A stretch of DNA of 64,000 nucleotides, taken from Gemmatimonadota bacterium. GTDB taxonomy: Bacteria > Gemmatimonadota > Gemmatimonadetes > Gemmatimonadales > Gemmatimonadaceae. The notes beneath the pieces are model-generated. The model was not told the origin of the DNA. It did no database searches and was given only the letters and a program-made list of their open reading frames with translations. How positions within the stretch are numbered: the first letter of the stretch is position 1; the number at the start of each line of letters is the position of its first letter. Made by a program: the position numbers and the translations under genes. Of the stretch, positions 24,600 to 33,225 are shown one piece after another. Location: positions 204,941 to 268,940 of the forward strand of contig JAPLKS010000018.1 of assembly GCA_026387915.1 (NCBI GenBank), in the 5' to 3' direction.

Positions 24600-25550
24600 T
24601 CAGTTCTCCTTGCTCGCGCGGTTTGCACCGCGCTCAATGTGAATATTGCCACTGAACGTCTGCGCCGAAATTCGGGCGCCGCCACCGTTGATCGTGAACT
24701 CCATCTTCCGGCCGCGCCGACCGCTCTGCCCAGGCTGTAGCGTCATCGGGAACTGACTATTGAGATCCCCGCTGAACGTCTGCAAGCTGAGCGATGCCGC
24801 CGTGTTGCCGGGCATTTCGAGACGAAGATCGCCGCTGTGTGAGGAGAGGTCGAACGAGCCCGTTCCCTCCGCACTCCCCTGATACGTGATGTCGCCGCTT
24901 ACGGTTTCAGCGCGCAGCTGGTTGGCCCGCACGTTGGTCAAATGCACGTCACCGCTCACCGACTTGGCGCCGATGTCGCCGGAGGCATCGTCCAGGGTGA
25001 GGTCGCCACTGGTGGCATCAAACCGAATGCGGCCATGGGCGTTGGCGAGGTGCGCATTACCCGACACGGTGTGCACAACCAACCGTTCGGTGGCGTCGAT
25101 CACCTCGACGTCGCCACTCACGGACCGTGCTTCCACTTCGCCGGCGGTGGATTTGATGCGAATGTCGCCGCTCACCGTGTGTGCGCTCACCCGCGTGCCG
25201 ATCGGCACCATGACCTCAATGCGGCTGTCGTTCGACCCGAACAGCGTAATCCCGCGGCGCGAACGCACTTGGAGAGAGACCTGCGTGCCGGAGAGCGACA
25301 CGTCAAACGCGCCGTGCTCAATGAACGCGTAGATCTTGGCCTCTTGACGCGTCCAGCCGGTGACAATGATGTTGCCACTCACCAGCCCGAGGTCGATCGT
25401 GCCGCCTTTTGCAAAGGCGTAGAGGGTGTCCACTCGGCTCCGCTCGCTCTGCGCGAGCACGAGTGTCGGTGCGAGGACGGTCAGGGCAAAGGCCGAGAGC
25501 AGCAGCGTACGGAGGGTGCGTGTCATGGGAGGTTTCTCGGTGGTGTGCAT
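24600..25550 (-). CDS. DUF4097-family exported protein, paralogue 3
   Basis: A 316-residue secreted protein with a signal peptide (LLLSAFALTVLAPTLVLAQ) and no lipobox. The beta-solenoid rungs use a TVSGD motif instead of TVNG: AHTVSGDIRI, ARSVSGDVEV, VHTVSGNAHL, DATSGDLTLD, AKSVSGDVHL, AETVSGDITY, SSHSGDLRL, LQTFSGDLNS, AQTFSGNIHI. Regular spacing of about 17-20 residues supports a solenoid. The ATG overlaps the anti-sigma stop as TAATG, so it is coupled to it; an alternative ATG eight codons later begins the same signal peptide. It is the most upstream DUF4097 gene and probably the main target of the sigma/anti-sigma operon. Confidence 0.9.
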   Translation of the reverse strand: MHTTEKPPMTRTLRTLLLSAFALTVLAPTLVLAQSERSRVDTLYAFAKGGTIDLGLVSGNIIVTGWTRQEAKIYAFIEHGAFDVSLSGTQVSLQVRSRRGITLFGSNDSRIEVMVPIGTRVSAHTVSGDIRIKSTAGEVEARSVSGDVEVIDATERLVVHTVSGNAHLANAHGRIRFDATSGDLTLDDASGDIGAKSVSGDVHLTNVRANQLRAETVSGDITYQGSAEGTGSFDLSSHSGDLRLEMPGNTAASLSLQTFSGDLNSQFPMTLQPGQSGRRGRKMEFTINGGGARISAQTFSGNIHIERGANRASKEN

Positions 25551-26332
25551 TAGCTGCGCGTGGGCAACGTGGCGACGTCGCGCATGAGTTGCAGTTTGGA
25601 GTCGTAGGCACGAGAGAGGCGCTCGGTCAGAAACGCGCTGGCCGGATCCTGCGCCAGCGCCGCCTTGCTCTCGCGAATGGCGTTATCAATGACCTTCAAA
25701 TTCTTTTCGAGAATGGTGATGGTCGCGGAGTCGAGTTCCGCGCGGCGCTGGTCCACCAACGTGCGCAGTCCGGCAATCTCGCGGTCGTATGTTTCGTCGA
25801 GGCTCGGCTTGTGCGAGGCTTGCACGGCGGGGGTGGTGCTCCCCGCGCTACCGGCCGCCGGTGTACTGCCCGATTCGGCGGAGTTCACCGGCGCAGACCG
25901 ATCGCTCGCCACGCGCCAGGTGATACCGGCCGTCGCCACAATCAACAGCGAGGCGGCCACGGCCAAGCCGCGTGGTGACCACTCGCGGCGCGCCTTTTGG
26001 TGCGCCATCCGCCCCTGTGTGCCAGCCGGAGCGGAGCTCCCTTCGAGCTCCGCCTCAAACGATGACGCACTTCCCACGACGGGCAATGCCACCACCTGAG
26101 CCGCAATGCGCTGTTCCACGCCGCTCCACAAATCGTGGCTTGGCTCGAGCAACGGCAAGTCGCCCGCCTGCTGCACAATCAACCGAAGGTCGGCCACCAA
26201 CGCCGCGCATTCCGCACAGTCGAGTCGGTGCGCGTCGGCGGCCGCGCGCTGCTCGGCGGAGAGCGCCTCTTCTTCGAGATAGTCCGTCACGAGCGACTGG
26301 AATTCTTGGCAAGTCATGGCAGAGAGGGTCAT
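25550..26332 (-). CDS. Anti-sigma factor with zinc-finger (ZAS) domain
   Basis: A 260-residue membrane-anchored anti-sigma factor. The N-terminal domain has MTCQEFQSLVTDYLEEEALS and the zinc motif H-x3-C-x2-C in DAHRLDCAECAAL. One membrane helix (GLAVAASLLIVATAGITW, about residue 120) separates the cytoplasmic ZAS domain from a periplasmic region with a coiled-coil-like C-terminus (DETYDREIAGLRTLVDQRRAELDSATITILEKNLKVIDNAI). It should bind and hold the ECF sigma factor encoded immediately upstream; the ATGA overlap of the two genes supports co-expression. The C-terminal coiled coil is a candidate sensor or contact surface for the DUF4097 proteins, which is inference. Confidence 0.93.
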   Translation of the reverse strand: MTLSAMTCQEFQSLVTDYLEEEALSAEQRAAADAHRLDCAECAALVADLRLIVQQAGDLPLLEPSHDLWSGVEQRIAAQVVALPVVGSASSFEAELEGSSAPAGTQGRMAHQKARREWSPRGLAVAASLLIVATAGITWRVASDRSAPVNSAESGSTPAAGSAGSTTPAVQASHKPSLDETYDREIAGLRTLVDQRRAELDSATITILEKNLKVIDNAIRESKAALAQDPASAFLTERLSRAYDSKLQLMRDVATLPTRS

Positions 26333-26883
26333 TGGGTCAACTGTGCGCGTAACAGCATGCGGGCGCGGTGCAACTGCGCCTTGCAGCCCCCTGAGGTGAC
26401 GCCGAGCATCTCGCCTATCTCCTCGTGGGTATAGCCCTGCACGTCGTGGAGCACGAACACTTTCTTGGCACCTGGCGGGAGCGTGGCGATCGCCCGTTCG
26501 AGATCGATCGAGAGCCCCGGGACTTCGGTTGGCCGCACGTCGGCGTAGGCCAAGGAATCCATTTCTTCGATACTGTCGTCGTGCTTGTCGCGGCGGCGGC
26601 GTTCCGTTTGCCGTTCGTTGAGCACCACGTTCACCGCGAGTCGGTGGAGCCAGGTGCCAAACGCGCTTTCGCCGCGAAACTGCGTCAACTTTTCCCACGC
26701 CCGCACAAACACATCCTGCGTGAGCTCCTCGGCCCGGGCTTTGTCTCCCACCATTCGTGCGCAGAGCGAGTACACGCGGCTGACGTGCGTCCGGTAGAGC
26801 CGTTCGAAGGCTCGGCGGTCCCCGCGTGTAGCGAGGGCAACGTCATCTGGTGAATCGGACTGGGCTACTGAGGGTTGGAGCAA
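26329..26883 (-). CDS. ECF-family RNA polymerase sigma factor
   Basis: A 184-residue ECF sigma factor. Region 2 is seen in DRRAFERLYRTHVSRVYSLCARMVGDKARAEELTQDVFVRAWEKL and FGTWLHRLAVNVVLNERQTERRRR; region 4 in AIATLPPGAKKVFVLHDVQGYTHEEIGEMLGVTSGGCKAQLHRARMLLR. The only in-frame start before region 2 is TTG, with no clear ribosome-binding site, so the true start may lie a few codons downstream. The cognate anti-sigma overlaps its stop. The operon probably autoregulates and drives the DUF4097 genes; no matching pair of promoters was established by eye. Confidence 0.93.
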   Translation of the reverse strand: MLQPSVAQSDSPDDVALATRGDRRAFERLYRTHVSRVYSLCARMVGDKARAEELTQDVFVRAWEKLTQFRGESAFGTWLHRLAVNVVLNERQTERRRRDKHDDSIEEMDSLAYADVRPTEVPGLSIDLERAIATLPPGAKKVFVLHDVQGYTHEEIGEMLGVTSGGCKAQLHRARMLLRAQLTQ

Positions 26884-27070
26884 GGCGGGGGAGTTTGAGG
26901 TCCGGTCGGGCTCACTGTATCGGACGGATGGACGGGGGAAAAGGTTTGAACGGGGGGAGAGCTGGGGCGGACGGGACGGGAGAAGCTGATGGCAGGGCCG
27001 ACGAGCGAGGAAGTTGGGACGGTACCGAGGCGGGGTCTGTCCCCCCGCCGTGACACTTTATATATGAACT

Positions 27071-27087
27071 TGCCGTAGTTTACGGCA
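27071..27087. promoter_or_regulatory. Palindrome upstream of the small membrane protein gene
   Basis: TGCCGTA-GTT-TACGGCA is a perfect 7-bp inverted repeat about 30 bases before the start codon. A GC-rich hairpin (GGCGGGG...CCCCGCC) lies at 27029-27049. It could be an operator or 5' leader hairpin; no regulator is identified. Confidence 0.4.
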
Positions 27088-27115
27088 GAAGCGCCAACCG
27101 GCCGGAGAACTAACC

Positions 27116-27592
27116 ATGCCTGAAGCACTGCAGCAGCAGGGATCGAACGCTCCCTTGCCGCCAATTCCCAAGATGGATGCGGCCCAAACGGCCAAGACTG
27201 CCAGGGACGCCGCGCGTTCCGTGCAGGGGAAGGCGCCGGTCGCCGTCGGGCAGACGACCGCCGGCACCGAGCAGCCCGTGCCGGCTTTCAAGGTGAACAA
27301 CAACGATATCCCGCCCGAAGTGGTCCCGATGCTCGGCATCATCTTTGGGTCCATCACCATGATGGTGCTTGGCTACCCGATCATTCGTTTGTTGACCGGG
27401 TTCGTGGACCGCCGGAATCGTGCGGTGGAGAGCGGCGCTCGCAACGTGGAACCGCAACTCCGTCAGTTGCAGGATTCCATCGACGCGATGGCCATTGAGA
27501 TCGAACGGATTTCGGAGGGGCAGCGGTTTACGTCGAGGCTGCTGTCGGAACGCGCCGACGCGCGCGCACTGGAAGCACCGAAGCAGGGGTAG
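27116..27592 (+). CDS. Small single-pass membrane protein with coiled coil, unknown
   Basis: A 158-residue protein I do not recognise. It has a disordered Ala/Pro/Gln-rich N-terminus (about 1-65), a central hydrophobic segment PMLGIIFGSITMMVLGYPIIRLL (about 72-94), then a charged helix with coiled-coil character: VEPQLRQLQDSIDAMAIEIERISEGQRFTSRLLSE. The topology places a soluble coiled coil on one face of the membrane, typical of small envelope or scaffold proteins. The ATG has GGAGA seven bases upstream. The 3' end overlaps the convergent helicase gene by about 65 bases, unusual here, so one of the two ends may be shorter in reality. Confidence 0.7.
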   Translation: MPEALQQQGSNAPLPPIPKMDAAQTAKTARDAARSVQGKAPVAVGQTTAGTEQPVPAFKVNNNDIPPEVVPMLGIIFGSITMMVLGYPIIRLLTGFVDRRNRAVESGARNVEPQLRQLQDSIDAMAIEIERISEGQRFTSRLLSERADARALEAPKQG

Positions 27593-29888
27593 GGCGCGCC
27601 TCGGGCACGAGCAAGAGCAGAGCCATCAGGCGCACGGGCGCGGCGGAATCTTCCGCCGCGCCCGTGTGGCGTTTGGGGCGTGCGAGAGCGGAGACGGTTT
27701 CGGTGGTCTTGGTGAGCCACTGCAATATGGCCGTGGGAATGTTTGCACTGGATTCTGCGCTGATGGCGCGTAATGCTGCCTCTACACCAGCACCGTGTGC
27801 GACAGCGAGCGCGAGGTGCAATGCGGCGGCCGCAGCGGCCAGCGTGGCGCGTTGATGCGCTGGCGCGTGCGATACCATCGCATCGATGCGACGCAACAGC
27901 GCGGTGCGTGCCGCTGATCCGGTTCGATCCGCGCGTGTGAGGTGTCGCGCCTGTGCCGCGTTGATATCTCGAACGATGCGACGCTGCGCAGCCTCGAGCA
28001 GGCGCACGGGCGTCTGCACCGGCTCGTGCCGTGCCGCGCGTACCAGTGTGAGCAGGCTGGAGGGGCGCTGCCCGCGGGAGCTCGTGAGCCAGTGACGCAC
28101 GCCATCGGAAAGCACAGCAAGAAAGCCGGCGTGGCGGGCAGAGCAAGCGGCGGTCAGCGACTCGAGCTCGCGGTGGTCTTTCAACGCAAAACCCAGCGCC
28201 GGTGGTGCATCGTGGTCGGGCATCAATGTCGACCCCTCAAATTCGTCGTGCTCCGAACTCAGCCATGGCCGCACTGCGTCGCGCAGTAACGCCGCCGCAG
28301 AGGCGCCGCGCACCGCGCCAGCGTGTGCGCGGCGTTTGCGTGCGAGTAACGCATCGAGACGCAGTAGCTGTGTAGCGGCGCGCGGGGGCCGAATACCATA
28401 TACGGTGACCACCGAGTGCCGCGCCCCCATGCGCGCTGCGCGACCGGCGCGCTGCTCAAGTGCGGCGGGCGTCCAAGGGGTATCGAGGTGCACAATCACG
28501 GAGGTACCCGTGAGATTCACTCCTTCACTCAATACGTCCGTTGAGATGGCAAGTCGGATGTCGTCGTGCGTCGCGGGTGACCGCTCACCGCCGAGCACCT
28601 GCAGTAACTCGGCGCGTGTGCGCGGGCCGCTGGCGGTGCGCGCGCCGCGCCCGGTGAGCAGGGCGGTGCCGGCGGTGGCGCGCAGTTCGCGCCAGAGTGC
28701 GAGCGCGGTGGCCGCGTGTTGCGTGAAGGCGACCGCGCGCGCACCGGGATGGTGCGCAAGAATACGGCGTAGCAGAAGTGCGCGGGCACGGGCGTCGCTA
28801 TCGACGAACGCTCTGACCTCGGCGCGCAATACTTGCACCGCGTTGATATGCGCGTGAAGGGCCGCGCGATGCTGCTCCAGCGCGTGCGCGTCGGTTTCTG
28901 CCGCGGCATCCAGGTGAAATATTGGAAGTGCGAGCTGCACGGCATCGTCGCCAATCAACCAAGCGCGCAACTCACGGGTGCTTGGGAGACGGCCGGCCGC
29001 GAGCGAGTCGTCGAGCGCGAGCCCGCGGGCGATGCGGCGCCGGAGGGTTTCGTCGAGCGCTGACGCGCTGGACGCCCACGCGCGGGCCAACCCCACCGAC
29101 ACGAGTTGCCGTGCGGAGCGTCCGTCACGGGTGGCGAGAGGAGGGGGAAGCGCGCGAATCATAGCGGCGTAGTCAGGGCCGCTTGGCGCACGCTTCCAGC
29201 GCGTAGTGGCGATGCGGGGGCGGTCTCCTGCCTGCGCACGGCGCCGTACGACGAGCCGAGCGCGACTGGCGTCATCCAAGTGCGCGGCTCGTGGGCCAAC
29301 GACCAGTGCGAGCAACGCAATGAGTTCGTCTGAGCGGTTTCGGACGGGTGTCGCGGTGATCAAGAGTGTGTGCGCGCCGGCGCACAGTGCGGCGAGTACG
29401 CGGTACCGCCGTGTAGCAGGGTTGTTTACATGATGCGCCTCATCCACAATCACGAACGGCGCGCGGGCCGGCCGAGCGCCGTGGCTCAGTTGCTCAAGGG
29501 AGACGAATGTGATGGCGATGCGCGCTCGATGCGCGGCGTCGTGCCACATAGAACGCAGCGCCGCGGGTGCAGCCACGAGAATGCTGCCCGCTGAGCGACC
29601 GGCGGCGAGCGCGACAAAAGTTTTTCCGAGCCCTGGAGGGTCGGCGAGGAGCGCACCACCAAACTCGTGCAGGGCAGACTGAACTCGTGCGAGTGACTCC
29701 CGTTGCGCCGGTTGTAAATGGATCTCACCGAGCGCGACCGCTGGTGCGGACGCAGGGTGTGAACAGCCGTCAACCGACGTTCCCAGAAGAACCGCCTGCG
29801 CAATGCGGTCGCGCACCGCTCGGAGTTGTTCGGCGGTGGTCTCAGGCGTGCTGGCCTGACGCATCGCGTTGCGACGGTCGCTCGTCAC
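27528..29888 (-). CDS. SNF2-like superfamily 2 helicase of a putative defence pair
   Basis: A 786-residue SF2 helicase. Motifs in order: Walker A LLADPPGLGKTFVALAAG (about residue 75), motif II IVDEAHHVNNP, motif III LLITATPVRNRSDEL; C-terminal helicase lobe with VAFTQHAATALALW, DIRLAISTDVLSEGVNLTGTSVIVHLDTPW and arginine-finger QRAGRAARMG. The DEAH box and the DTPW-P...QRAGR sequence are typical of SNF2/DrmD-like proteins. No nuclease domain is visible; the last 280 residues are Ala/Arg-rich and unassigned. The start adopted is GTG overlapping the methylase stop (GTGA); a GTG five codons earlier is also possible. It follows the adenine methylase in one operon. Confidence 0.85.
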   Translation of the reverse strand: MTSDRRNAMRQASTPETTAEQLRAVRDRIAQAVLLGTSVDGCSHPASAPAVALGEIHLQPAQRESLARVQSALHEFGGALLADPPGLGKTFVALAAGRSAGSILVAAPAALRSMWHDAAHRARIAITFVSLEQLSHGARPARAPFVIVDEAHHVNNPATRRYRVLAALCAGAHTLLITATPVRNRSDELIALLALVVGPRAAHLDDASRARLVVRRRAQAGDRPRIATTRWKRAPSGPDYAAMIRALPPPLATRDGRSARQLVSVGLARAWASSASALDETLRRRIARGLALDDSLAAGRLPSTRELRAWLIGDDAVQLALPIFHLDAAAETDAHALEQHRAALHAHINAVQVLRAEVRAFVDSDARARALLLRRILAHHPGARAVAFTQHAATALALWRELRATAGTALLTGRGARTASGPRTRAELLQVLGGERSPATHDDIRLAISTDVLSEGVNLTGTSVIVHLDTPWTPAALEQRAGRAARMGARHSVVTVYGIRPPRAATQLLRLDALLARKRRAHAGAVRGASAAALLRDAVRPWLSSEHDEFEGSTLMPDHDAPPALGFALKDHRELESLTAACSARHAGFLAVLSDGVRHWLTSSRGQRPSSLLTLVRAARHEPVQTPVRLLEAAQRRIVRDINAAQARHLTRADRTGSAARTALLRRIDAMVSHAPAHQRATLAAAAAALHLALAVAHGAGVEAALRAISAESSANIPTAILQWLTKTTETVSALARPKRHTGAAEDSAAPVRLMALLLLVPEARPTPASVLPVRARRRVPTAAST

Positions 29889-32800
29889 GAACGGAGGCAC
29901 CACACCAATAACGGTGCGATCTCACGGTGTCGCACCCCGTAAGCGCGCAGCACGAGTTCCGTGAGCGTGTGCGCGTCGGGCGGCCGACCGTCGTGCGCCG
30001 CTCGGCCAACCGGCGCGAGCCGTGCGCGCGCCGCTAGCCAGTCGTGCGGCACGGGGAGCCGAGCCATGGTCCACCCGAGGTAACGGTGATAGCCTCCCCG
30101 CGCGGTTTCCGCGAGCGCCGCAAGCCAAGCCGCGGCGACAGAAGAGTTGAGCAGAGCGGCCAAGGCAAACGCATCGTCCAGCGTGGCGGCACGTGCGACG
30201 TAGCAGCTGTTGAGCGGCACCGTGTGGTCGCCAGCCGGCAGAACCGCCGCGCGCGGCGATTTTCCGATGTCGCTCCACACCACGCGTGCCACATCGTCGC
30301 GCGCGCTTTCGGTGCGGAAGAGACTCCACCACGCGGTGGTGCCGCGCGCATCGGTGCGCGCTTCGAGTCGGCGGCGCCAGGGTCCGAGATGCGCGCGAAG
30401 CGGATCGGACAATGCCCGGAGCGGAGCGCCGGCAGCGTCGTGCGTCCACACAATGCGATCGGTGCCAGCGACGGTGCCCCATTCACGCACCTGTTCGCCG
30501 CGTAGCACTGGACGCGTCGGGAGCTGCGGGTTCGGAGAATCGTGAGCGGAGACGAGGAAAGCCTCGTTGCAGCCAGTCTTCACACCGAGGAGCGGGCGTC
30601 CGACGCTGGACGTGACCAGCGGCTCCCCGACGCGCGCCAGTGCATCGAACGCGCGTCGCACATCGGAGGGGAGGAGCAACCAGGGCGCCCCAGGCGACGC
30701 GTCGAGCGCGAGCGTGTTGGCGGGCATCTGCCACTCCAGTGACTGATCGCGTCGGCGCACCGCGGCGGAGAGTTGCGCAGTCCCGCTCTCAGTCGGTACT
30801 TCACCGGCACGCCGCTGCGCCACTACGAGCGACGGATACACCACAGCGTCGAACGTCGACTCCGCCTCGGACCAATCTTCCACACGGAGCACGGTTGTCT
30901 CACGCGCCACGACCTGGCGCACGCCGCCCCCCGCGAGGGCGCTCCAGAGTTTGGTTGGCGTCAAAAGAGCCACAACCCCACCTGCCCGCACAAGCGAAAT
31001 CGCACGCTCAACAAACAGTGCCGCGAGGTCTACTTGCGAGCCAAAGCCGCGCGTCGCGCCGGTGCCGATTACTCCCGAGAGCCAAGCGGCATCGCGATAG
31101 CTCCGAAAGCGCGCTCGCAACGCGTCTCGAGCGGGGGCGGGAATGTTGTGCAGCCGCACCCAGGGCGGGTTCGTCATGATCAGAGTGAATCCGCCCTGCG
31201 CGGCAATGTCCCCAAAGTGCGTGTCGAATGAAAACGGCAGACTCCCCCCGGCGCGCAATGCGCGAAGCTGCCGGCGGGCCTCACGCGATTCCCTGCGCCA
31301 TGCCTCAAGCGCGCGACGCTGTTCCGCCGTGGGGGCCGAGCGTGTTGAGAACAAGTCGCGTGCGCGAATGGCGCTGATGAGGTCGCGACGACGGCGTGCG
31401 AGTGCTTCGACTCGCGCAGACGCGTGTGCAACGGCGGCAAGTCGCTCCTCGCGGTCGAGTGCACGAGCCAGCGTGCGTTTGCGCGTGCCGGTGGCGCGAC
31501 TGTATCGGCCGCGGAGTCGCGCCACCGCAGACGTCGTCGTGACCGACATGGGAGGCAACACCGCACCGTGCACCCGATCGCCAAGCAACGTCGCGGCAAA
31601 GGCGTCGCCACTTAAGGAATCGCCCACACGGATGTGGCGGTCCAAGTTTGGCAGCGGCGCAACAGCGAGCGGATGGTCGTCGGGCGTGTCGAGCACCACC
31701 GAGAGCCAGAGCCGTAACTCACAGAGCCAGACCGCGGTCGGATTGATGTCCACGCCGAAGATGGCCCGTGTGAGGACGTCGCGCCGTCGGTCGCCTGTGC
31801 CACGCGTATCGCCGGCCAATTCCATCAGACCAGCAATTCGGTCAAGCGCGTGCACGAGAAACGCGCCGGAGCCGCACGCGGGATCACAGACGCGCATCGC
31901 TTCGAGTGCGCGCAAGAACGGCGCGCGCGATCGCCGTGGTACGACTCCCCGCTGCAACGCATCGCGGACCACCTGCTCCTCAACACCTGCGGCAACGAGC
32001 GAAGCCTCCATGCCGGCATTTACCACGCGCTCAATCAGTGCGGGGGGCGTATAGAACGCCCCCGAAGTCTGCCGCTCCGGCGCGGCCATTAATGATTCAA
32101 AGGCGCGGCCGAGCATTTCGGGATCTACCGCGGCCTCACTCCATGCGGTGGCGTGCTCGTGCGCCGTGACGCGAAACTTGCCCAACACGCCACCGATGAC
32201 GTGGCCCAACGCTTCGTCGGTAAAGCGGAGATCGCGCGCGCCTCGCTCCGCTGGCGTGCGCGCAAAAAGTCCACCGTTGAGAAACGGAACGCGCCCCAAG
32301 GCGCGCGCCCTCGCCGCACGCTTACTCAGCGGCGTATTGAGCGTCCCAAAGAACAACGGGTCGAGCAGGCGCTGGTGCACGCCGCCACCCGCGAGGCAGC
32401 AGGCATCGAAGTGACGGCGAAGGAACTCGCGATCGCCGTCGAGCCATCCCTTGGCCTCGAGAAATGCGAGAAAGAGCAAGCGCGATGTGCACAGCAGGGC
32501 GAGCTCCCGCCGTGTGTGCTCACGCGCCGCGCCGCGCGCGGTGGCCGCGAGATCACCCACCGCGCGCTCCAGCTCGCGGTAAAACCGTTTGGTGAGTGCC
32601 TCGCGGCCAAGCACCTCGCGCCAGCGTTGATGCACGAGCAAGTCCACCCCCTGCGCCGCGGCGATCAACGCCACCACCGTCTCAGCGTCGGATTCGGTCA
32701 CGCGCCGACGGTCTACCACCAGCGCCGCCACGCGCCGATCGCCGCCCGGCGCAGGCGCGGCGATTACCACTTCATCGCGCGTGGCGCCAAGCGCCAGCAC

Positions 32801-33085
32801 GAGCCAGAGGAGTTGCGGTGATTCCGCCGCGAGCCGAGCCGCCACGCGCGCCACCAACTCGCGCGTCGCGGTGGCGCCTCCACATTCGAAGCGCACCGCG
32901 CGCAACGCGCCGCGTCCGGCACTCACGGCAGTACGCCGCACACCGGGGTCTAGTCCAAGCGCCCGCGCGGTGTTGGCGTCGAGCGGCGTCGCAGCGGAAA
33001 AACCAAACTGGCTGGCGAGGGAGTCGAGGGCTCGCGCTGAACGGCAGGTCGCGAGAATGTCGGCGGCGGCGCGGATGGTGGACAC
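29885..33085 (-). CDS. Eco57I/PglX-class N6-adenine DNA methyltransferase
   Basis: A 1066-residue class-1 N6-adenine methyltransferase. The N-terminal 330 residues form a family-specific domain (LLWLVLALGATRDEVVIAAP; LGREALTKRFYRELERAV; LALLCTSRLLFLAFLEAKGWLDGD). Then VDPEMLGRAFESLMA and TSGAFYTPPALIERV lead to SAM-binding motif I VCDPACGSGAFLVHALDRI, and catalytic motif IV LIMTNPPWVRL at about residue 640. A target-recognition region follows (GVKTGCNEAFLVS; LLNSSVAAAWLAALAETARGGYHRYLGW). This layout fits Eco57I-type, BREX PglX and DISARM DrmMI methylases. No PD-(D/E)XK nuclease motif is apparent, so it is probably methylase only. GTG start. It is coupled to the helicase by a GTGA overlap. 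Confidence 0.9.
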   Translation of the reverse strand: MSTIRAAADILATCRSARALDSLASQFGFSAATPLDANTARALGLDPGVRRTAVSAGRGALRAVRFECGGATATRELVARVAARLAAESPQLLWLVLALGATRDEVVIAAPAPGGDRRVAALVVDRRRVTESDAETVVALIAAAQGVDLLVHQRWREVLGREALTKRFYRELERAVGDLAATARGAAREHTRRELALLCTSRLLFLAFLEAKGWLDGDREFLRRHFDACCLAGGGVHQRLLDPLFFGTLNTPLSKRAARARALGRVPFLNGGLFARTPAERGARDLRFTDEALGHVIGGVLGKFRVTAHEHATAWSEAAVDPEMLGRAFESLMAAPERQTSGAFYTPPALIERVVNAGMEASLVAAGVEEQVVRDALQRGVVPRRSRAPFLRALEAMRVCDPACGSGAFLVHALDRIAGLMELAGDTRGTGDRRRDVLTRAIFGVDINPTAVWLCELRLWLSVVLDTPDDHPLAVAPLPNLDRHIRVGDSLSGDAFAATLLGDRVHGAVLPPMSVTTTSAVARLRGRYSRATGTRKRTLARALDREERLAAVAHASARVEALARRRRDLISAIRARDLFSTRSAPTAEQRRALEAWRRESREARRQLRALRAGGSLPFSFDTHFGDIAAQGGFTLIMTNPPWVRLHNIPAPARDALRARFRSYRDAAWLSGVIGTGATRGFGSQVDLAALFVERAISLVRAGGVVALLTPTKLWSALAGGGVRQVVARETTVLRVEDWSEAESTFDAVVYPSLVVAQRRAGEVPTESGTAQLSAAVRRRDQSLEWQMPANTLALDASPGAPWLLLPSDVRRAFDALARVGEPLVTSSVGRPLLGVKTGCNEAFLVSAHDSPNPQLPTRPVLRGEQVREWGTVAGTDRIVWTHDAAGAPLRALSDPLRAHLGPWRRRLEARTDARGTTAWWSLFRTESARDDVARVVWSDIGKSPRAAVLPAGDHTVPLNSCYVARAATLDDAFALAALLNSSVAAAWLAALAETARGGYHRYLGWTMARLPVPHDWLAARARLAPVGRAAHDGRPPDAHTLTELVLRAYGVRHREIAPLLVWCLRS

Positions 33086-33225
33086 GCGCCCAAGGTGCCG
33101 CGACCGCGAGCGCGCTCCATCATCACCCTGTCGCGACGATGAGCGATCGCTTGCATCAGGACGCCCGCACGGCGACGCCGAGTGCTGTTAGAGCGGTCTT
33201 CGCTGCGCAATCCAAACGTGCGCGC

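Noticed and set aside
27528..33085. A complete DISARM or BREX locus.
   Set aside because: There is no DrmA, DrmB, DrmC, PglZ, BrxC or BrxL gene in the flanking sequence, only the methylase and helicase.
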